A stretch of DNA of 64,000 bases, taken from contig CAVRAZ010000007.1 of assembly GCA_963719135.1 (NCBI GenBank), forward strand, positions 372,001 to 436,000. Reading direction: 5' to 3'. The DNA is from CAVRAZ01 sp963719135. Its GTDB lineage: Bacteria; Pseudomonadota; Gammaproteobacteria; DSM-19610. The notes under the pieces were generated by a model. It saw only the letters and a list, made by a program, of their open reading frames with translations. It had not been told where the DNA came from and did no database searches. A program made the position numbers and the translations under genes. Position 1 is the first letter of the stretch. Each line of letters opens with the position of its first letter. Positions 35,807 through 46,188 of this stretch are shown here, one piece after another.

Positions 35807-37507
35807 TCAAACGCTCGGCCGCTTCCTACCCTTGGGTCTGTCGTCCAGCCCCAGCATTTCCCGCGCATGCGCGCGCGTCGATTCGGTGATCGTGCGCCCG
35901 CCGAGCATCCGCGCGACTTCCTCGACGCGCTCCTGTTCGCCCAGTTCGCGCACGCGCGTGCGCGTGCTTTCTGCGCCGGTGAGCTTGGTGACCTGCAGAT
36001 GATGATCGGCCTGGGCGGCGACCTGGGGCAGGTGGGTGACGCACAGCACCTGGCGTTCGCGGCCGAGTTGATGCAGTTGCACGCCGACCGTTTCGGCCAC
36101 GGCGCCGCCGACACCGCTGTCGACCTCGTCGAAGATCAGCGTCGGTATGCTGACCGCGCGCGCGGCGATGACCTGGATCGCCAGGCTGATGCGCGACAGT
36201 TCGCCGCCGGACGCCACTTTGGTCAGCGGCTTGAGCGGCTGGCCGGGGTTGGCGGACACCAGGAACTCGATCTGGTCGGCGCCGTTGGGCGCGGGCGGCG
36301 CGTCGGGCTGGTGCTGCACCTCGATCGACAGGCGTCCGCCTGTCATGCCCAGCGTCTGCATGGCCTCGGTCACCGCGCCCGACAACTGCGCGGCGGTGGT
36401 CGTGCGCGCTTTGCCGAGCTGCCCGGCCTGCACGCGATAGGTGTTCAACAGGCGGTCGCGTTCGGCCTCGAGTCCGGCCAGCAGCGTGTCGGCCTGTTCC
36501 AGTTCCTCCAGTTCACGGTGCAGCCGCTCGGCGAGCGCCGGCAGCGTTTCCGTTTCGACGCGGTGTTTGCGGGCGACGCCGTGCAGTCGGTCGAGGCGCA
36601 GTTCGACCTGGTTGAGGCGCTCGGGGTCCTGTTCCAGGCGCGCGTGATAATCGCGCAACCGTTCGACCGCGTCCTCGATCTGGATCAGGGCGTTGTCGAG
36701 CGCTTCGCCGACCGGCGCCAGTGACCCATCGAGCCGCGCCAGCGCTTCGATGTCCTGGCGCGCGCGGCTGATCCGTTGCTGGGCGGTGAATTCCTCGGCG
36801 TCGTAGAGCGCATCCAGGCACCGCTGGCTGGTGTCGATCAATTGGCCGGCATTGGACAGGCGTTTCAGCTCGTCGTGCAGCGCCTCGACTTCGCCTTCGC
36901 GCACGTCGAGTTCGTCGAGTTCCGCCGCCTGAAAGCGCAGGAATTCGAGTTTCGATTCGCGGTTTTGCTCCTTGCCCAGCAGCGCTTCGATACGTGCCAG
37001 CGTTTCCTGCCATTGCCGGTGCACGCCGGCGACACCGGCGATCTGTTCGGCATAACCGCCGTGCCGGTCCAGCAGTTCGCGCTGCGCTGCGCGGTGCATC
37101 AGCGACTGGTGTTCGTGCTGGCCGTGGATGTCGACCAGCAGCCCGCCGAGTTCGCGTAGCGACTGCAGCGGCACGGGCGAGCCGTTGACGAACGCGCGCG
37201 AGCGGCCGCCGGCCGCGAGCACGCGGCGCAACTGGCACTCGTCGTCCCGGTCCAGGCTTTGCGCATGCAGCCAGTCGCGCACCGCCGCGAGTTCGCGGAC
37301 GTCGAAGGTCGCGCCGATCTCGGCGCGTTCGGCGCCGTGGCGGATGGCATCGGCGTCGGCGCGGTCGCCGAGCAGCAGGCCCAGCGCGTCGAGCAGGATC
37401 GACTTGCCGGCGCCGGTCTCGCCGGTCAGCGTGGTCATGCCGGCGGCCAGCTCGACGTCCAGTGCATCGATGATGGCGAAGTCGCGGATGTGCAGTGAGG
37501 TCAGCAT
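35807..37507 (-). CDS. recN: DNA repair protein RecN
   Basis: 566 residues, SMC-like ATPase acting early in double-strand break repair. Motifs in order: MLTSLHIRDFAIIDALDVEL, Walker A LTGETGAGKSILLDALGLLL, the Q-loop region DIHGQHEHQSLM, coiled-coil arms with QAAELDELDVREGEVEALHD, signature KVASGGELSRISLA and Walker B PTLIFDEVDSGVGG, then VCVTHLPQVAAQADHHLQV. Length is normal. In many gammaproteobacteria recN lies close to fur and bamE; here ~34 kb separates them. Confidence 0.97.
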   Translation of the reverse strand: MLTSLHIRDFAIIDALDVELAAGMTTLTGETGAGKSILLDALGLLLGDRADADAIRHGAERAEIGATFDVRELAAVRDWLHAQSLDRDDECQLRRVLAAGGRSRAFVNGSPVPLQSLRELGGLLVDIHGQHEHQSLMHRAAQRELLDRHGGYAEQIAGVAGVHRQWQETLARIEALLGKEQNRESKLEFLRFQAAELDELDVREGEVEALHDELKRLSNAGQLIDTSQRCLDALYDAEEFTAQQRISRARQDIEALARLDGSLAPVGEALDNALIQIEDAVERLRDYHARLEQDPERLNQVELRLDRLHGVARKHRVETETLPALAERLHRELEELEQADTLLAGLEAERDRLLNTYRVQAGQLGKARTTTAAQLSGAVTEAMQTLGMTGGRLSIEVQHQPDAPPAPNGADQIEFLVSANPGQPLKPLTKVASGGELSRISLAIQVIAARAVSIPTLIFDEVDSGVGGAVAETVGVQLHQLGRERQVLCVTHLPQVAAQADHHLQVTKLTGAESTRTRVRELGEQERVEEVARMLGGRTITESTRAHAREMLGLDDRPKGRKRPSV

Positions 37508-37782
37508 GGTGCGCGCCTTTCAAGCGTTACCTGTGTGCGTGCCGCGTGGCTTTCGCGGGCACGTCCGCTCTGTAGCGGTGTCAAGCCATTATGCAAGTGT
37601 CGAAACTGGCCTGCCAGGGGCCTGTCTGGGCAATCCTGCTGCGACTGCCGTGGCGGGAAAGCGGCCCGGTTTTCCCGCACGCCTCGCTACGCGCAGATTG
37701 CCTCGACAGGCCTGCCAGTGGTCCATCCGGATAATTCGGTAATGCTTTGATGACCAGCGGAAACGCTGATCAATGCCCGGGT

Positions 37783-37850
37783 CGTCATACCGGCGAAGGC
37801 CGGTATTCAGTCGTTGCAAGAACCTGGATGCCGGCTTTCGCCGGCATGAC
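37783..37850. repeat. REP pair
   Basis: GTCATACCGGCGAAGGCCGG and an inverted GGCTTTCGCCGGCATGACG, between recN and nadK. The rest of the 355-base gap (37508-37862) shows no gene. Confidence 0.85.
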
Positions 37851-37862
37851 GAATAAATCAGG

Positions 37863-38741
37863 TTAGGGCGTTTCCGCCCAGCGCAGTTTGCGGCGCATGA
37901 CCTGGAAGTGGTCGTGCCCGGCCGGGTGCAGCAGCCGCAGCCCCCGTTGCTTGCGCCGGATCTCGATGCGGTCGCCGGGCTCCAGGCCGAAGTTGACCTG
38001 ACCGTCGCAGGTGATCTGCGCCTGCACCTGGGTCGCGCCGCACACGGCGATGTCGATCGTCGCGCGGTCGTCGATCACGATCGGCCGGTTGGTCAGCGTG
38101 TGCGGACAGATCGGCACCAGCACGATCGCCGACAGCGTCGGGTGCAGGATCGGGCCGCCGCCGGACAGGGCATAGGCGGTCGAACCGGTCGGCGTCGAGA
38201 TGATCAGGCCGTCGGCGCGCAGCGAATGCAGGAAACAGCCGTCGATGCGGGTCTCGATCTCGATCATGCGCGCGATGTCGCCCTTGTGCACGACAACGTC
38301 GTTGAGCGCGGCGCTCTCGTTGACGACGCGGCCGTCGCGCAGTTGCGTCGCGTGCAGGAGCGTGCGGTGTTCTTCCTGGTAGTCGCCGCTCAGAATCTCG
38401 GTGAGCCGCTGCCGGGTTTCGTCGGGCGAGACGTTGGCGAGAAAGCCGAGCCGGCCCAGGTTGACGCCCAGCACCGGGATGTCGGTGTCGGACAGACTGC
38501 GCGCCACGTGCAGCAGCGTGCCGTCGCCGCCGACCACGATCCCAAGATCGCAGCGGCCGGCCAGTCGATCGCGTTCGACCACGGCGTGGGTCGGACGATT
38601 GAAATAATCGGCGGCGCTGCGGTCGAGCACGACGGTCAGTCCGCGCCCCGACAGGTCGTCCGCCAATCTGAAGAGTGTATCGGCGACGTGGCTGTCGCCG
38701 ATTTTGGCGATCAGCGCGATACGCTCGAAGGCATACGACAT
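37863..38741 (-). CDS. nadK: NAD kinase
   Basis: 292 residues. Start at ATG 38739-38741 gives MSYAFERIALIAKIGDSHVA; the longer upstream frame lacks support. Hallmarks: DLGIVVGGDGTLLHVARSLS (GGDGT ATP-binding), LGVNLGRLGFLANVSPDE, LNDVVVHKG, DGLIISTPTGSTAYALSGGG and PICPHTLTNRPIVI. The enzyme phosphorylates NAD to NADP in the cytosol. It is divergent from hrcA across a ~376-base gap that contains Pseudomonas-type REP halves and the hrcA control region. Confidence 0.97.
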   Translation of the reverse strand: MSYAFERIALIAKIGDSHVADTLFRLADDLSGRGLTVVLDRSAADYFNRPTHAVVERDRLAGRCDLGIVVGGDGTLLHVARSLSDTDIPVLGVNLGRLGFLANVSPDETRQRLTEILSGDYQEEHRTLLHATQLRDGRVVNESAALNDVVVHKGDIARMIEIETRIDGCFLHSLRADGLIISTPTGSTAYALSGGGPILHPTLSAIVLVPICPHTLTNRPIVIDDRATIDIAVCGATQVQAQITCDGQVNFGLEPGDRIEIRRKQRGLRLLHPAGHDHFQVMRRKLRWAETP

Positions 38742-38841
38742 GAGGCGGGGTTCCCCTGAGGTTTTGGCAATGCTACCGGGTCTTCCGGCGAGCGCCAACC
38801 GGAACCGGTTCCGGTTGGCGGCACGTGCGGCGGCGACGGGA

Positions 38842-39010
38842 CTTTGCGGGCAAGCCTGCGCCTACGATGGCCATTCATTCATGCCCCGGAGGTGTGGGCT
38901 TGCCCGTGAACGGGTATGCCGGCATCCGGACCCGATCGATTCGCGGCCAAGGCCGTTCCTAGGGTGCGGGTGCACCGACCTCCGGTAGGAGCGGGCTTGC
39001 CCGCGAATGC
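38842..39010. repeat. Second REP family pair in the nadK-hrcA gap
   Basis: GCGGGCAAGCCTGCGCCTAC near 38847 and GTAGGAGCGGGCTTGCCCGC near 38986 face each other. GTAGGAGCGGGCTTGCCCGCGAA is the classic Pseudomonas-type REP core, distinct from the CGTCATTCC family elsewhere in the window. Confidence 0.75.
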
Positions 39011-39067
39011 GCGTCCGCGGTGTCCGCGCGCATCGATGCGCGGCCAGCGCCGCGCCGGCAGTCCGAT

Positions 39068-39124
39068 TTGACAGCATTCCGTCCGCTTGGTAGCGTCTTG
39101 GCACTCATCCTGGTCGAGTGCCAG
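39068..39124 (+). promoter_or_regulatory. hrcA promoter with CIRCE operator
   Basis: TTGACA (39068-39073) and TAGCGT (39091-39096) are spaced by 17 bases, a good sigma-70 promoter. Starting two bases later is a CIRCE-type inverted repeat: TTGGCACTC (39098-39106), nine bases, GAGTGCCAG (39116-39124). The consensus is TTAGCACTC-N9-GAGTGCTAA, and the arms are complementary to each other. HrcA binding here would block the start region, giving autoregulation released by heat. Confidence 0.85.
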
Positions 39125-40203
39125 GCGTGCTCGACGTGGTGGCAACGCAGGCCGGTTTGGTGGCATCGACTCCAGAACTCAACGAACGCGCGCAGCGCCT
39201 GCTCAAGGCGCTGACGGAGCGTTACATCCGCGAAGGTCAGCCGGTCGGTTCGCGCACGTTGTCGCGCGACGCCGGACTCAAACTGAGTCCGGCGACCATC
39301 CGCAATGTGCTGGCCGATCTCGAAGAGCTGGGCCTGGTGCGTTCGCCGCACACCTCGGCCGGACGCGTGCCCACCGTGCAGGGCTACCGCCTGTTCGTCG
39401 ACACGCTGCTGATGGTCCGGCCGCTCGAACAGCGCCTGGTAGAGTCCATGCAATCCTCGTTCGAGACCAGCGCCCCTTCGGAAAAACTGGTCGAGGCGGC
39501 GTCCGGTCTGTTGTCCGAGGTGACGCGGCTGGCCGGCATCGTGACCCTGCCCAGGCGCGAGCACGCTTCGCTACGGCGCGTCGAGTTCGTGCCGCTGACC
39601 GACCGCCGCGTGCTGGCGATCCTGGTCATCAGCGACAAGGAAGTGCAGAACAGCATCGTCAACACCGACCGCGACTATTCCCCCGCCGAACTGCAGGAGG
39701 TGTCCAACTACCTGAACGCCGAGTTCGCCGGCAAGGAGATCAGCCAGGTGCGGGCGCGCCTCGTCGCCGAGCTGCGCGACACGCGCGAGTCGCTCGACCG
39801 TATGATGAAAACCGCGCTCGACATGGCGGACAAGGTGCTGGGCGATGCCGAAAGCGGGGCGGGCTACGTGCTGTCCGGGCAGAGCCGGCTGCTCGACTTC
39901 GAGGCGTTCGGCAACATCGCGCACCTGCGGCAACTGTTCGAGGCGTTCGACGAGAAGAGCCAGATTCTGAAACTGCTCGACCAGTGTCTGGCCAGCCAGG
40001 GCGTGCAAATCTTCATCGGCGACGAGTCGGGTTACCAGATGCTGGACGAATGCAGCCTGGTGACGGCACCCTATTCGGTCAACGGCCAGGTGGTCGGCGT
40101 ACTGGGCGTAATCGGTCCGACGCGCATGGCCTACGAACGGGTGATCCCGATCGTCGACGCCACGGCACGGATACTCGGCGCCGCCTTGAATCCGAAGGAC
40201 TAG
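39118..40203 (+). CDS. hrcA: Heat-inducible transcription repressor HrcA
   Basis: 361 residues from a GTG at 39118. Family features: ELNERAQRLLKALTERYIRE, GQPVGSRTLSRDAGLKLSPA (winged helix), TIRNVLADLEELGLVRSPHT, SAGRVPTVQGYRLFVD, RVLAILVISDKEVQNSIVNT, NYLNAEFAGKEI and LDECSLVTAPYSVNGQVVGV near the end. The chosen GTG lies inside the right CIRCE arm, and the transcript would begin at ~39103, so a later GTG or TTG (39127-39160) may be the real start. It represses by CIRCE; only one CIRCE is seen, at its own gene. The grpE promoter further down lacks one. Confidence 0.93.
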   Translation: MPGVLDVVATQAGLVASTPELNERAQRLLKALTERYIREGQPVGSRTLSRDAGLKLSPATIRNVLADLEELGLVRSPHTSAGRVPTVQGYRLFVDTLLMVRPLEQRLVESMQSSFETSAPSEKLVEAASGLLSEVTRLAGIVTLPRREHASLRRVEFVPLTDRRVLAILVISDKEVQNSIVNTDRDYSPAELQEVSNYLNAEFAGKEISQVRARLVAELRDTRESLDRMMKTALDMADKVLGDAESGAGYVLSGQSRLLDFEAFGNIAHLRQLFEAFDEKSQILKLLDQCLASQGVQIFIGDESGYQMLDECSLVTAPYSVNGQVVGVLGVIGPTRMAYERVIPIVDATARILGAALNPKD

Positions 40204-40254
40204 ACCCTATTAAGGATTAGTCCTTGTTAAGGTAGGCCGGAACCGTTCGTTTTC

Positions 40255-40508
40255 CGTCATTCCGGCGCAGGCCGGAATCCAGGCGGTTCAGGCCGGTGCC
40301 GGAACATTGCTCGGCGATGTCATTCCGGCGAAGTCGGACAAAGGCGCGTCGCCCGTTGAACGCACGAAATGCGGCCCCGAGGCTGAGCGAAGCAAATCAT
40401 CCACGCGGTCACGGACGATCCCTGGCGCGTTGCTTTGCAACGTCATACCGGCGAAGGCCGGAATCCAGGGTGTTGATGACCTGGACCCCGGCCTGCGCCG
40501 GGGTGACG
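40255..40508. repeat. REP cluster downstream of hrcA
   Basis: REP halves at 40255-40283, 40320-40335 and 40442-40508 in both orientations. Together with the 19-bp array that follows, they occupy the ~600-base gap between hrcA and grpE; no gene is seen. Confidence 0.85.
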
Positions 40509-40676
40509 GCTTGGCCACGGGGTGACGGCTTGGCGCCGGGGTGACGGCTTGGCCACGGGGTGACGGCTTGGCCACGGGGTGACGGCTTGGCCACGGGGTG
40601 ACGGCTCGGCCACGGGGTGACGGCTCGGCCACGGGGTGACGGCTCGGCCACGGGGTGACGGCTCGGCCACGGGGTT
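40503..40676. repeat. Nine tandem 19-bp units
   Basis: Nine near-identical units of GGCCACGGGGTGACGGCTT; the earlier ones end CTT and the later ones CTC, and one has GCGCCG. The array seems to have grown from the end of a REP (CCGGGGTGACGGC). Confidence 0.95.
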
Positions 40677-40752
40677 GCGGGTTGTCTGGAGGGTGACGGG
40701 TTGGCCGCGGTTACCTCGGGCAGTCGCCGCTCGCAGTGCCGCCCTGTATTTA

Positions 40753-40780
40753 TTGTGCTGCTTTACAAATGGTGTATAAC
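40753..40780 (+). promoter_or_regulatory. Likely grpE-dnaK promoter
   Basis: TTGTGC (40753-40758) and TATAAC (40775-40780) with 16 bases between, 25 bases before the grpE ATG. I see no CIRCE and no convincing sigma-32 consensus here. Confidence 0.5.
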
Positions 40781-40805
40781 ATACTGAATTCACAAGGGGT
40801 GTTGA

Positions 40806-41369
40806 ATGCAGAGTGAACAGAATCCGGACATGCCGGAGCAAGCCGCCCCGGCGGACGAGGGCGAGGTCGTCGAAGCGGGCGACGGCGCTGTGGACGAACA
40901 GGCCGCACTGCTGGAAGACGCGCGCACGAGGGCCGACGAGCACTGGAACCAGTGCCTGCGCCTGCAGGCCGAGATCGAGAATCTGCGCAAGCGCAACGAG
41001 CGCGATCTCAGCAACGCGCACAGGTTCGCGCTGGAAAAGTTCGCTGCCGAGCTGCTGCCGGTACGCGACAGCCTGGAAATGGGCATCGCCGCCGCCGCGG
41101 GCGACAAGGTGGATCCGGTCCGTCTCAAAGAGGGCAGCGCGCTGACGCTGAAGATGCTCGCCAGCGCTATGGATAAATTCAATATAAAGGAAATCAATCC
41201 TTTGAACGAAACATTTAATCCGGATTATCATGAGGCAATGACGCTGCAACCGCGCGACGATGTGGCGCCCAACACGGTGGTCACGGTCGTGCAGAAGGGC
41301 TACGTGCTCAACGATCGGCTGATCCGCCCGGCGATGGTCATCGTTTCGCGCGCCGCCGAAGGCGGGTAG
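40806..41369 (+). CDS. grpE: Nucleotide exchange factor GrpE
   Basis: 187 residues. An acidic N-terminus (EQAAPADEGEVVEAGDG) leads into the long coiled coil with CLRLQAEIENLRKRNERDLS, then AHRFALEKFAAELLPVRDSL, and the C-terminal beta domain with NPDYHEAMTLQPRDDVAPNT and VVQKGYVLNDRLIRPAMV. GrpE releases ADP from DnaK. The ribosome site is CAAGGGG. It is first in the grpE-dnaK-dnaJ string. Confidence 0.97.
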   Translation: MQSEQNPDMPEQAAPADEGEVVEAGDGAVDEQAALLEDARTRADEHWNQCLRLQAEIENLRKRNERDLSNAHRFALEKFAAELLPVRDSLEMGIAAAAGDKVDPVRLKEGSALTLKMLASAMDKFNIKEINPLNETFNPDYHEAMTLQPRDDVAPNTVVTVVQKGYVLNDRLIRPAMVIVSRAAEGG

Positions 41370-41464
41370 CCGGCCGCTTCAGCCTTGAAATACCCGCCGA
41401 TCGCCCCGACTTTCCAGGGCATCGGTTACCAATCCGGAATCATTGAACAAGTTTGGAGACGACG

Positions 41465-43387
<1,923 letters not shown>

Positions 43388-43417
43388 CCGGCGGAACGAC
43401 CGCCGGTGCTGGAACCT

Positions 43418-43459
43418 GGAGTCGGCCGCCGGGCCGGCTCCGGGCGTTTTTGGTTTTTT
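43418..43459 (+). terminator. Rho-independent terminator after dnaK
   Basis: GGAGTCGGCC and GGCCGGCTCC form a 10-bp stem with one mismatch around GCCG, followed by GTTTTTGGTTTTTT. Confidence 0.85.
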
Positions 43460-43530
43460 GGCACGTGAACGAGACGGTCACGCCGGCACGCGGCTGAATG
43501 ATTGAGTCGCCGGGCTTGCCTGGCCCAAGC

Positions 43531-43665
43531 TGTCATTCCGGCGAAGGCCGGCATCCAGCATGGAGGAGTTCTGGATTCCGGCCTTCGCCGGGGCCGTCAT
43601 GCCGGCGGAGGCCGGCATCCAGCCTGTGGCGGAGCCCTCGATTCCGGCCGTCGCTGGAATGACGT
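43531..43665. repeat. REP cluster between dnaK and dnaJ
   Basis: Four REP halves (TGTCATTCCGGCGAAGGCCG and inverses) ending at ATGACG 43665. The 385-base gap holds only this and the dnaK terminator. Confidence 0.9.
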
Positions 43666-43772
43666 TGCAGGGACCGGATCGGGAGGTGCCTTGATGTCCG
43701 CCGACGGTTTATCATTCGCGGTGATCCGCATCGGGGACAGACAATAATCAGGCGGCCGGGAACACACCCATC

Positions 43773-44915
43773 ATGTCGAAACGCGATTACTACGAAGTGC
43801 TCGGTGTGGCGAAGAACGTCAGCGACGCCGACCTGAAAAAGGCCTACCGGCGCGCGGCGCAGAAGCACCACCCCGACCGCAATCCCGATAACAAGGAATC
43901 TGAAGAGAAGTTCAAGCGTGCCAAGGAAGCCTACGAGGTCCTGAGCGACCCGCGCAAGCGTGCGGCCTATGACCAGTTCGGACACGCCGGCGTCGACCCG
44001 GCCATGGGCGGCGCGCCGGGCGGCGGCTTCGGTGGTGGCGGCGGGGCGAGTTTCAGCGACATCTTCGGCGACGTGTTCGGCGACATCTTCGGCGGCGGGG
44101 GGCGCGCCGGCGGCCGCCGCGTCTATCGCGGCGCCGATCTGCGCTATAACCTGGAACTCTCGCTGGAAGACGCCGTCGCCGGCACCACCGTCAAGATCCG
44201 CGTGCCGGCGTATGTCGCCTGCAAGACCTGCGACGGCAGCGGCGCGAAGAAGGGTACCAAGCCGACCACCTGCACCACCTGCGGCGGCCATGGTCAGGTG
44301 CGTATGCAGCAGGGCTTCTTCTCGGTGCAGCAGACCTGCCCGCGCTGTCACGGCACCGGTTCGATGATCGCCGAACCCTGTCCGGACTGCCGCGGCGAAG
44401 GGCGCGTGCAGGAACAGAAGACGCTGTCGGTCAAGGTGCCGCCGGGCGTCGACACCGGCGACCGCATCCGCCTGGCCAACGAGGGCGAGGCCGGCGAGAA
44501 CGGCGGACCGCCCGGCGATCTGTACGTGCAGATCCAGGTCAAGGAACACGCGATCTTCAAGCGCGACGACAGTCATCTATACTGTGACGTGCCGATCAGC
44601 ATCACCACCGCCGCGCTGGGCGGCGAACTCGAGGTGCCGACCCTCGACGGGCGCGTGACTCTCAAGATTCCGCCCGAGACCCAGTCGGGCAAGCTGTTCC
44701 GGATGCGCGGCAAAGGCGTCCGACCGGTGCGCGGCGGGCCGGTCGGGGACCTGTTGTGCCGGGTGGTGGTGGAAACGCCGGTCAACCTGAGTGCGCGGCA
44801 GAAAGAACTGCTGCGCGAACTGGACGTCACGCTGCGCGATAACAGCCGTCACAGCCCGCAGCACCACTCCTGGCTGGACGGTGTGAAAAAATTCTTCGAA
44901 GCCATGAAAGGCTAA
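43773..44915 (+). CDS. dnaJ: Co-chaperone DnaJ (Hsp40)
   Basis: 380 residues. J domain with KRDYYEVLGVAKNVSDADLK and the HPD motif at residues 33-35; a glycine-rich linker (GGAPGGGFGGGGGASFSD); four zinc-binding CxxCxGxG repeats, CKTCDGSG, CTTCGGHG, CPRCHGTG and CPDCRGEG; then the substrate-binding C-terminal domain, KVPPGVDTGDRIRLANEGEA. It stimulates DnaK ATPase. Its stop is three bases before the dapB ATG, so the two are probably co-translated. Confidence 0.98.
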   Translation: MSKRDYYEVLGVAKNVSDADLKKAYRRAAQKHHPDRNPDNKESEEKFKRAKEAYEVLSDPRKRAAYDQFGHAGVDPAMGGAPGGGFGGGGGASFSDIFGDVFGDIFGGGGRAGGRRVYRGADLRYNLELSLEDAVAGTTVKIRVPAYVACKTCDGSGAKKGTKPTTCTTCGGHGQVRMQQGFFSVQQTCPRCHGTGSMIAEPCPDCRGEGRVQEQKTLSVKVPPGVDTGDRIRLANEGEAGENGGPPGDLYVQIQVKEHAIFKRDDSHLYCDVPISITTAALGGELEVPTLDGRVTLKIPPETQSGKLFRMRGKGVRPVRGGPVGDLLCRVVVETPVNLSARQKELLRELDVTLRDNSRHSPQHHSWLDGVKKFFEAMKG

Positions 44916-44918
44916 CCA

Positions 44919-45722
44919 ATGACACGTATCGCGATCAGCGGGGCCGCGGGCCGCATGGGCCGGCATCTGATTGATGCCTGCCACGGGGAGGACGGGTTGT
45001 CCGTGGCGGTGGCGCTGGAGCGCGGCGGCCACGACCTGCTCGGCGCGGACGCCGGCACGGTGGCGGGAATCGGCGCGCTCGGCGTGTCGATCCGCTCTGA
45101 TCTGGCCGGTGCGACCGGCGAGTTCGACGTACTGATCGATTTCACCCGCCCGGACGCCTCTCTGGCCAACCTGGCCGTCTGCCGCGCCGCCGGCAAGCGC
45201 ATGGTGATCGGCACCACGGGCTTCAGCGACGAGCAGAAGAGCGAGATCCGGTCGGCATCGTCGGCCATCGGCATCGTGCTCGCGCCGAATATGAGCGTCG
45301 GCGTGAATCTGTGCCTGAAACTGCTGGACCTGGCCGCGCGCGTCCTGGGCGATTCGGTCGACATCGAGATCATCGAGGCGCACCACCGGCACAAGCTGGA
45401 TGCCCCGTCCGGTACCGCATTGCGCATGGGCGAAGTGGTGGCGCGCTCGCTCGGGCGCGATCTCACGACCTGCGCGGTTTACGGACGCGAAGGGCAGACC
45501 GGGCCGCGCGACCGCCAGACCATCGGTTTCGAAACGATTCGTGCCGGCGACATCGTCGGTGACCACACGGTGCTGTTCGCCGGCGACGGCGAGCGGGTGG
45601 AAATCACGCACAAGGCGTCCAGTCGCGTCACCTTCGCCAAGGGTGCGGCGCGCGCGGCTGCCTGGATCGCCACGCAGCCGAAGGGGCTGTTCGACATGCA
45701 GGATGTGCTGGGGCTGAACTAG
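44919..45722 (+). CDS. dapB: 4-hydroxy-tetrahydrodipicolinate reductase
   Basis: 267 residues. MTRIAISGAAGRMGRHLIDA carries the Rossmann GAAGRMG; DVLIDFTRPDASLANL, IGTTGFSDEQK, LAPNMSVGVNLCLKLL and the catalytic EIIEAHHRHKLDAPSGTALR follow, all typical. It reduces the dihydrodipicolinate precursor in lysine and diaminopimelate synthesis. In many gammaproteobacteria carAB come next, and here the first codons of carA do follow at 46105. Confidence 0.97.
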   Translation: MTRIAISGAAGRMGRHLIDACHGEDGLSVAVALERGGHDLLGADAGTVAGIGALGVSIRSDLAGATGEFDVLIDFTRPDASLANLAVCRAAGKRMVIGTTGFSDEQKSEIRSASSAIGIVLAPNMSVGVNLCLKLLDLAARVLGDSVDIEIIEAHHRHKLDAPSGTALRMGEVVARSLGRDLTTCAVYGREGQTGPRDRQTIGFETIRAGDIVGDHTVLFAGDGERVEITHKASSRVTFAKGAARAAAWIATQPKGLFDMQDVLGLN

Positions 45723-45763
45723 CGACGCTGCGGCCATGGTTGACCACCGTCGCCCTGATGAAT

Positions 45764-45905
45764 CGTCATCCCGGCGAAGGCCGGAATACACGCCGACCGC
45801 GGCAGTAACAGCGCGTTGCGGGCGGTCGATGAAAGCGTCATTCCGGCGAAAGCCGGAATCCACCGCTGTTGAAACACCTGGATTCGGCTTTCGCCGGCGT
45901 GACGT
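45764..45905. repeat. REP cluster downstream of dapB
   Basis: Three REP units or halves (GTCATCCCGGCGAAGGCCGG, GTCATTCCGGCGAAAGCC, GGCTTTCGCCGGCGTGACG). This is the last of the family before the end of the window. Confidence 0.9.
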
Positions 45906-45986
45906 TCCTTTAGGCTGATCCCGGGTTTTTCAGCCGGCGTCCACCGCTCGCCCCGGTTGCAGCCTCCAGGCGACACGCGGCCCACC

Positions 45987-46015
45987 TTGGCGTCAAGATC
46001 GCTTTCCCTTACAAT
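45987..46015 (+). promoter_or_regulatory. Likely carA promoter
   Basis: TTGGCG (45987-45992), 17 bases, TACAAT (46010-46015), about 90 bases before the carA ATG. Confidence 0.5.
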
Positions 46016-46104
46016 TTCGTCATTCGCGCGTCATCGGACTCCCGGTGGGCAGCGCGCGCCCTGAAATCGCTCGGACAGACCCCTCGGCGGAGGTTTCCTT
46101 GAAT

Positions 46105-46182
46105 ATGTCGGCCTTATTGGCCCTGGAAGACGGCAGCCTGTTCAGGGGCCGTTCAATCGGTTCGGCTGGCCAGAGCTGGGGT
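46105..46182 (+). pseudogene. carA: carA, first ~26 codons only
   Basis: After GGCGGAGG the frame reads MSALLALEDGSLFRGRSIGS then AGQSWG, the normal N-terminus of the carbamoyl-phosphate synthase small subunit, whose next residues should be E-V-x-F-N-T-x-M-T-G-Y-Q-E. Instead the frame continues into an unrelated protein (CQPDGSLTQNQLTG). carA belongs exactly here after dapB. The gene is thus cut at ~46,182 and nothing of its remaining ~350 codons, nor carB, is present. Confidence 0.85.
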
Positions 46183-46188
46183 TGCCAG
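46176..46188. other. Junction between two unlike sequences
   Basis: To the left: gammaproteobacterial gene order and REP repeats. To the right: no REP, different gene families and many small frameshifts. The switch lies within carA codons 25-27. A chimeric join in the assembly is the simplest explanation. Confidence 0.75.

Noticed and set aside
40409..40651. ORFs made of RAVTPWPSRHPVAKPSP repeats
   Set aside because: Translations of the 19-bp tandem units.
40681..40806. A CIRCE element before grpE
   Set aside because: Looked for GCACTC/GAGTGC arms; none present with the right spacing.
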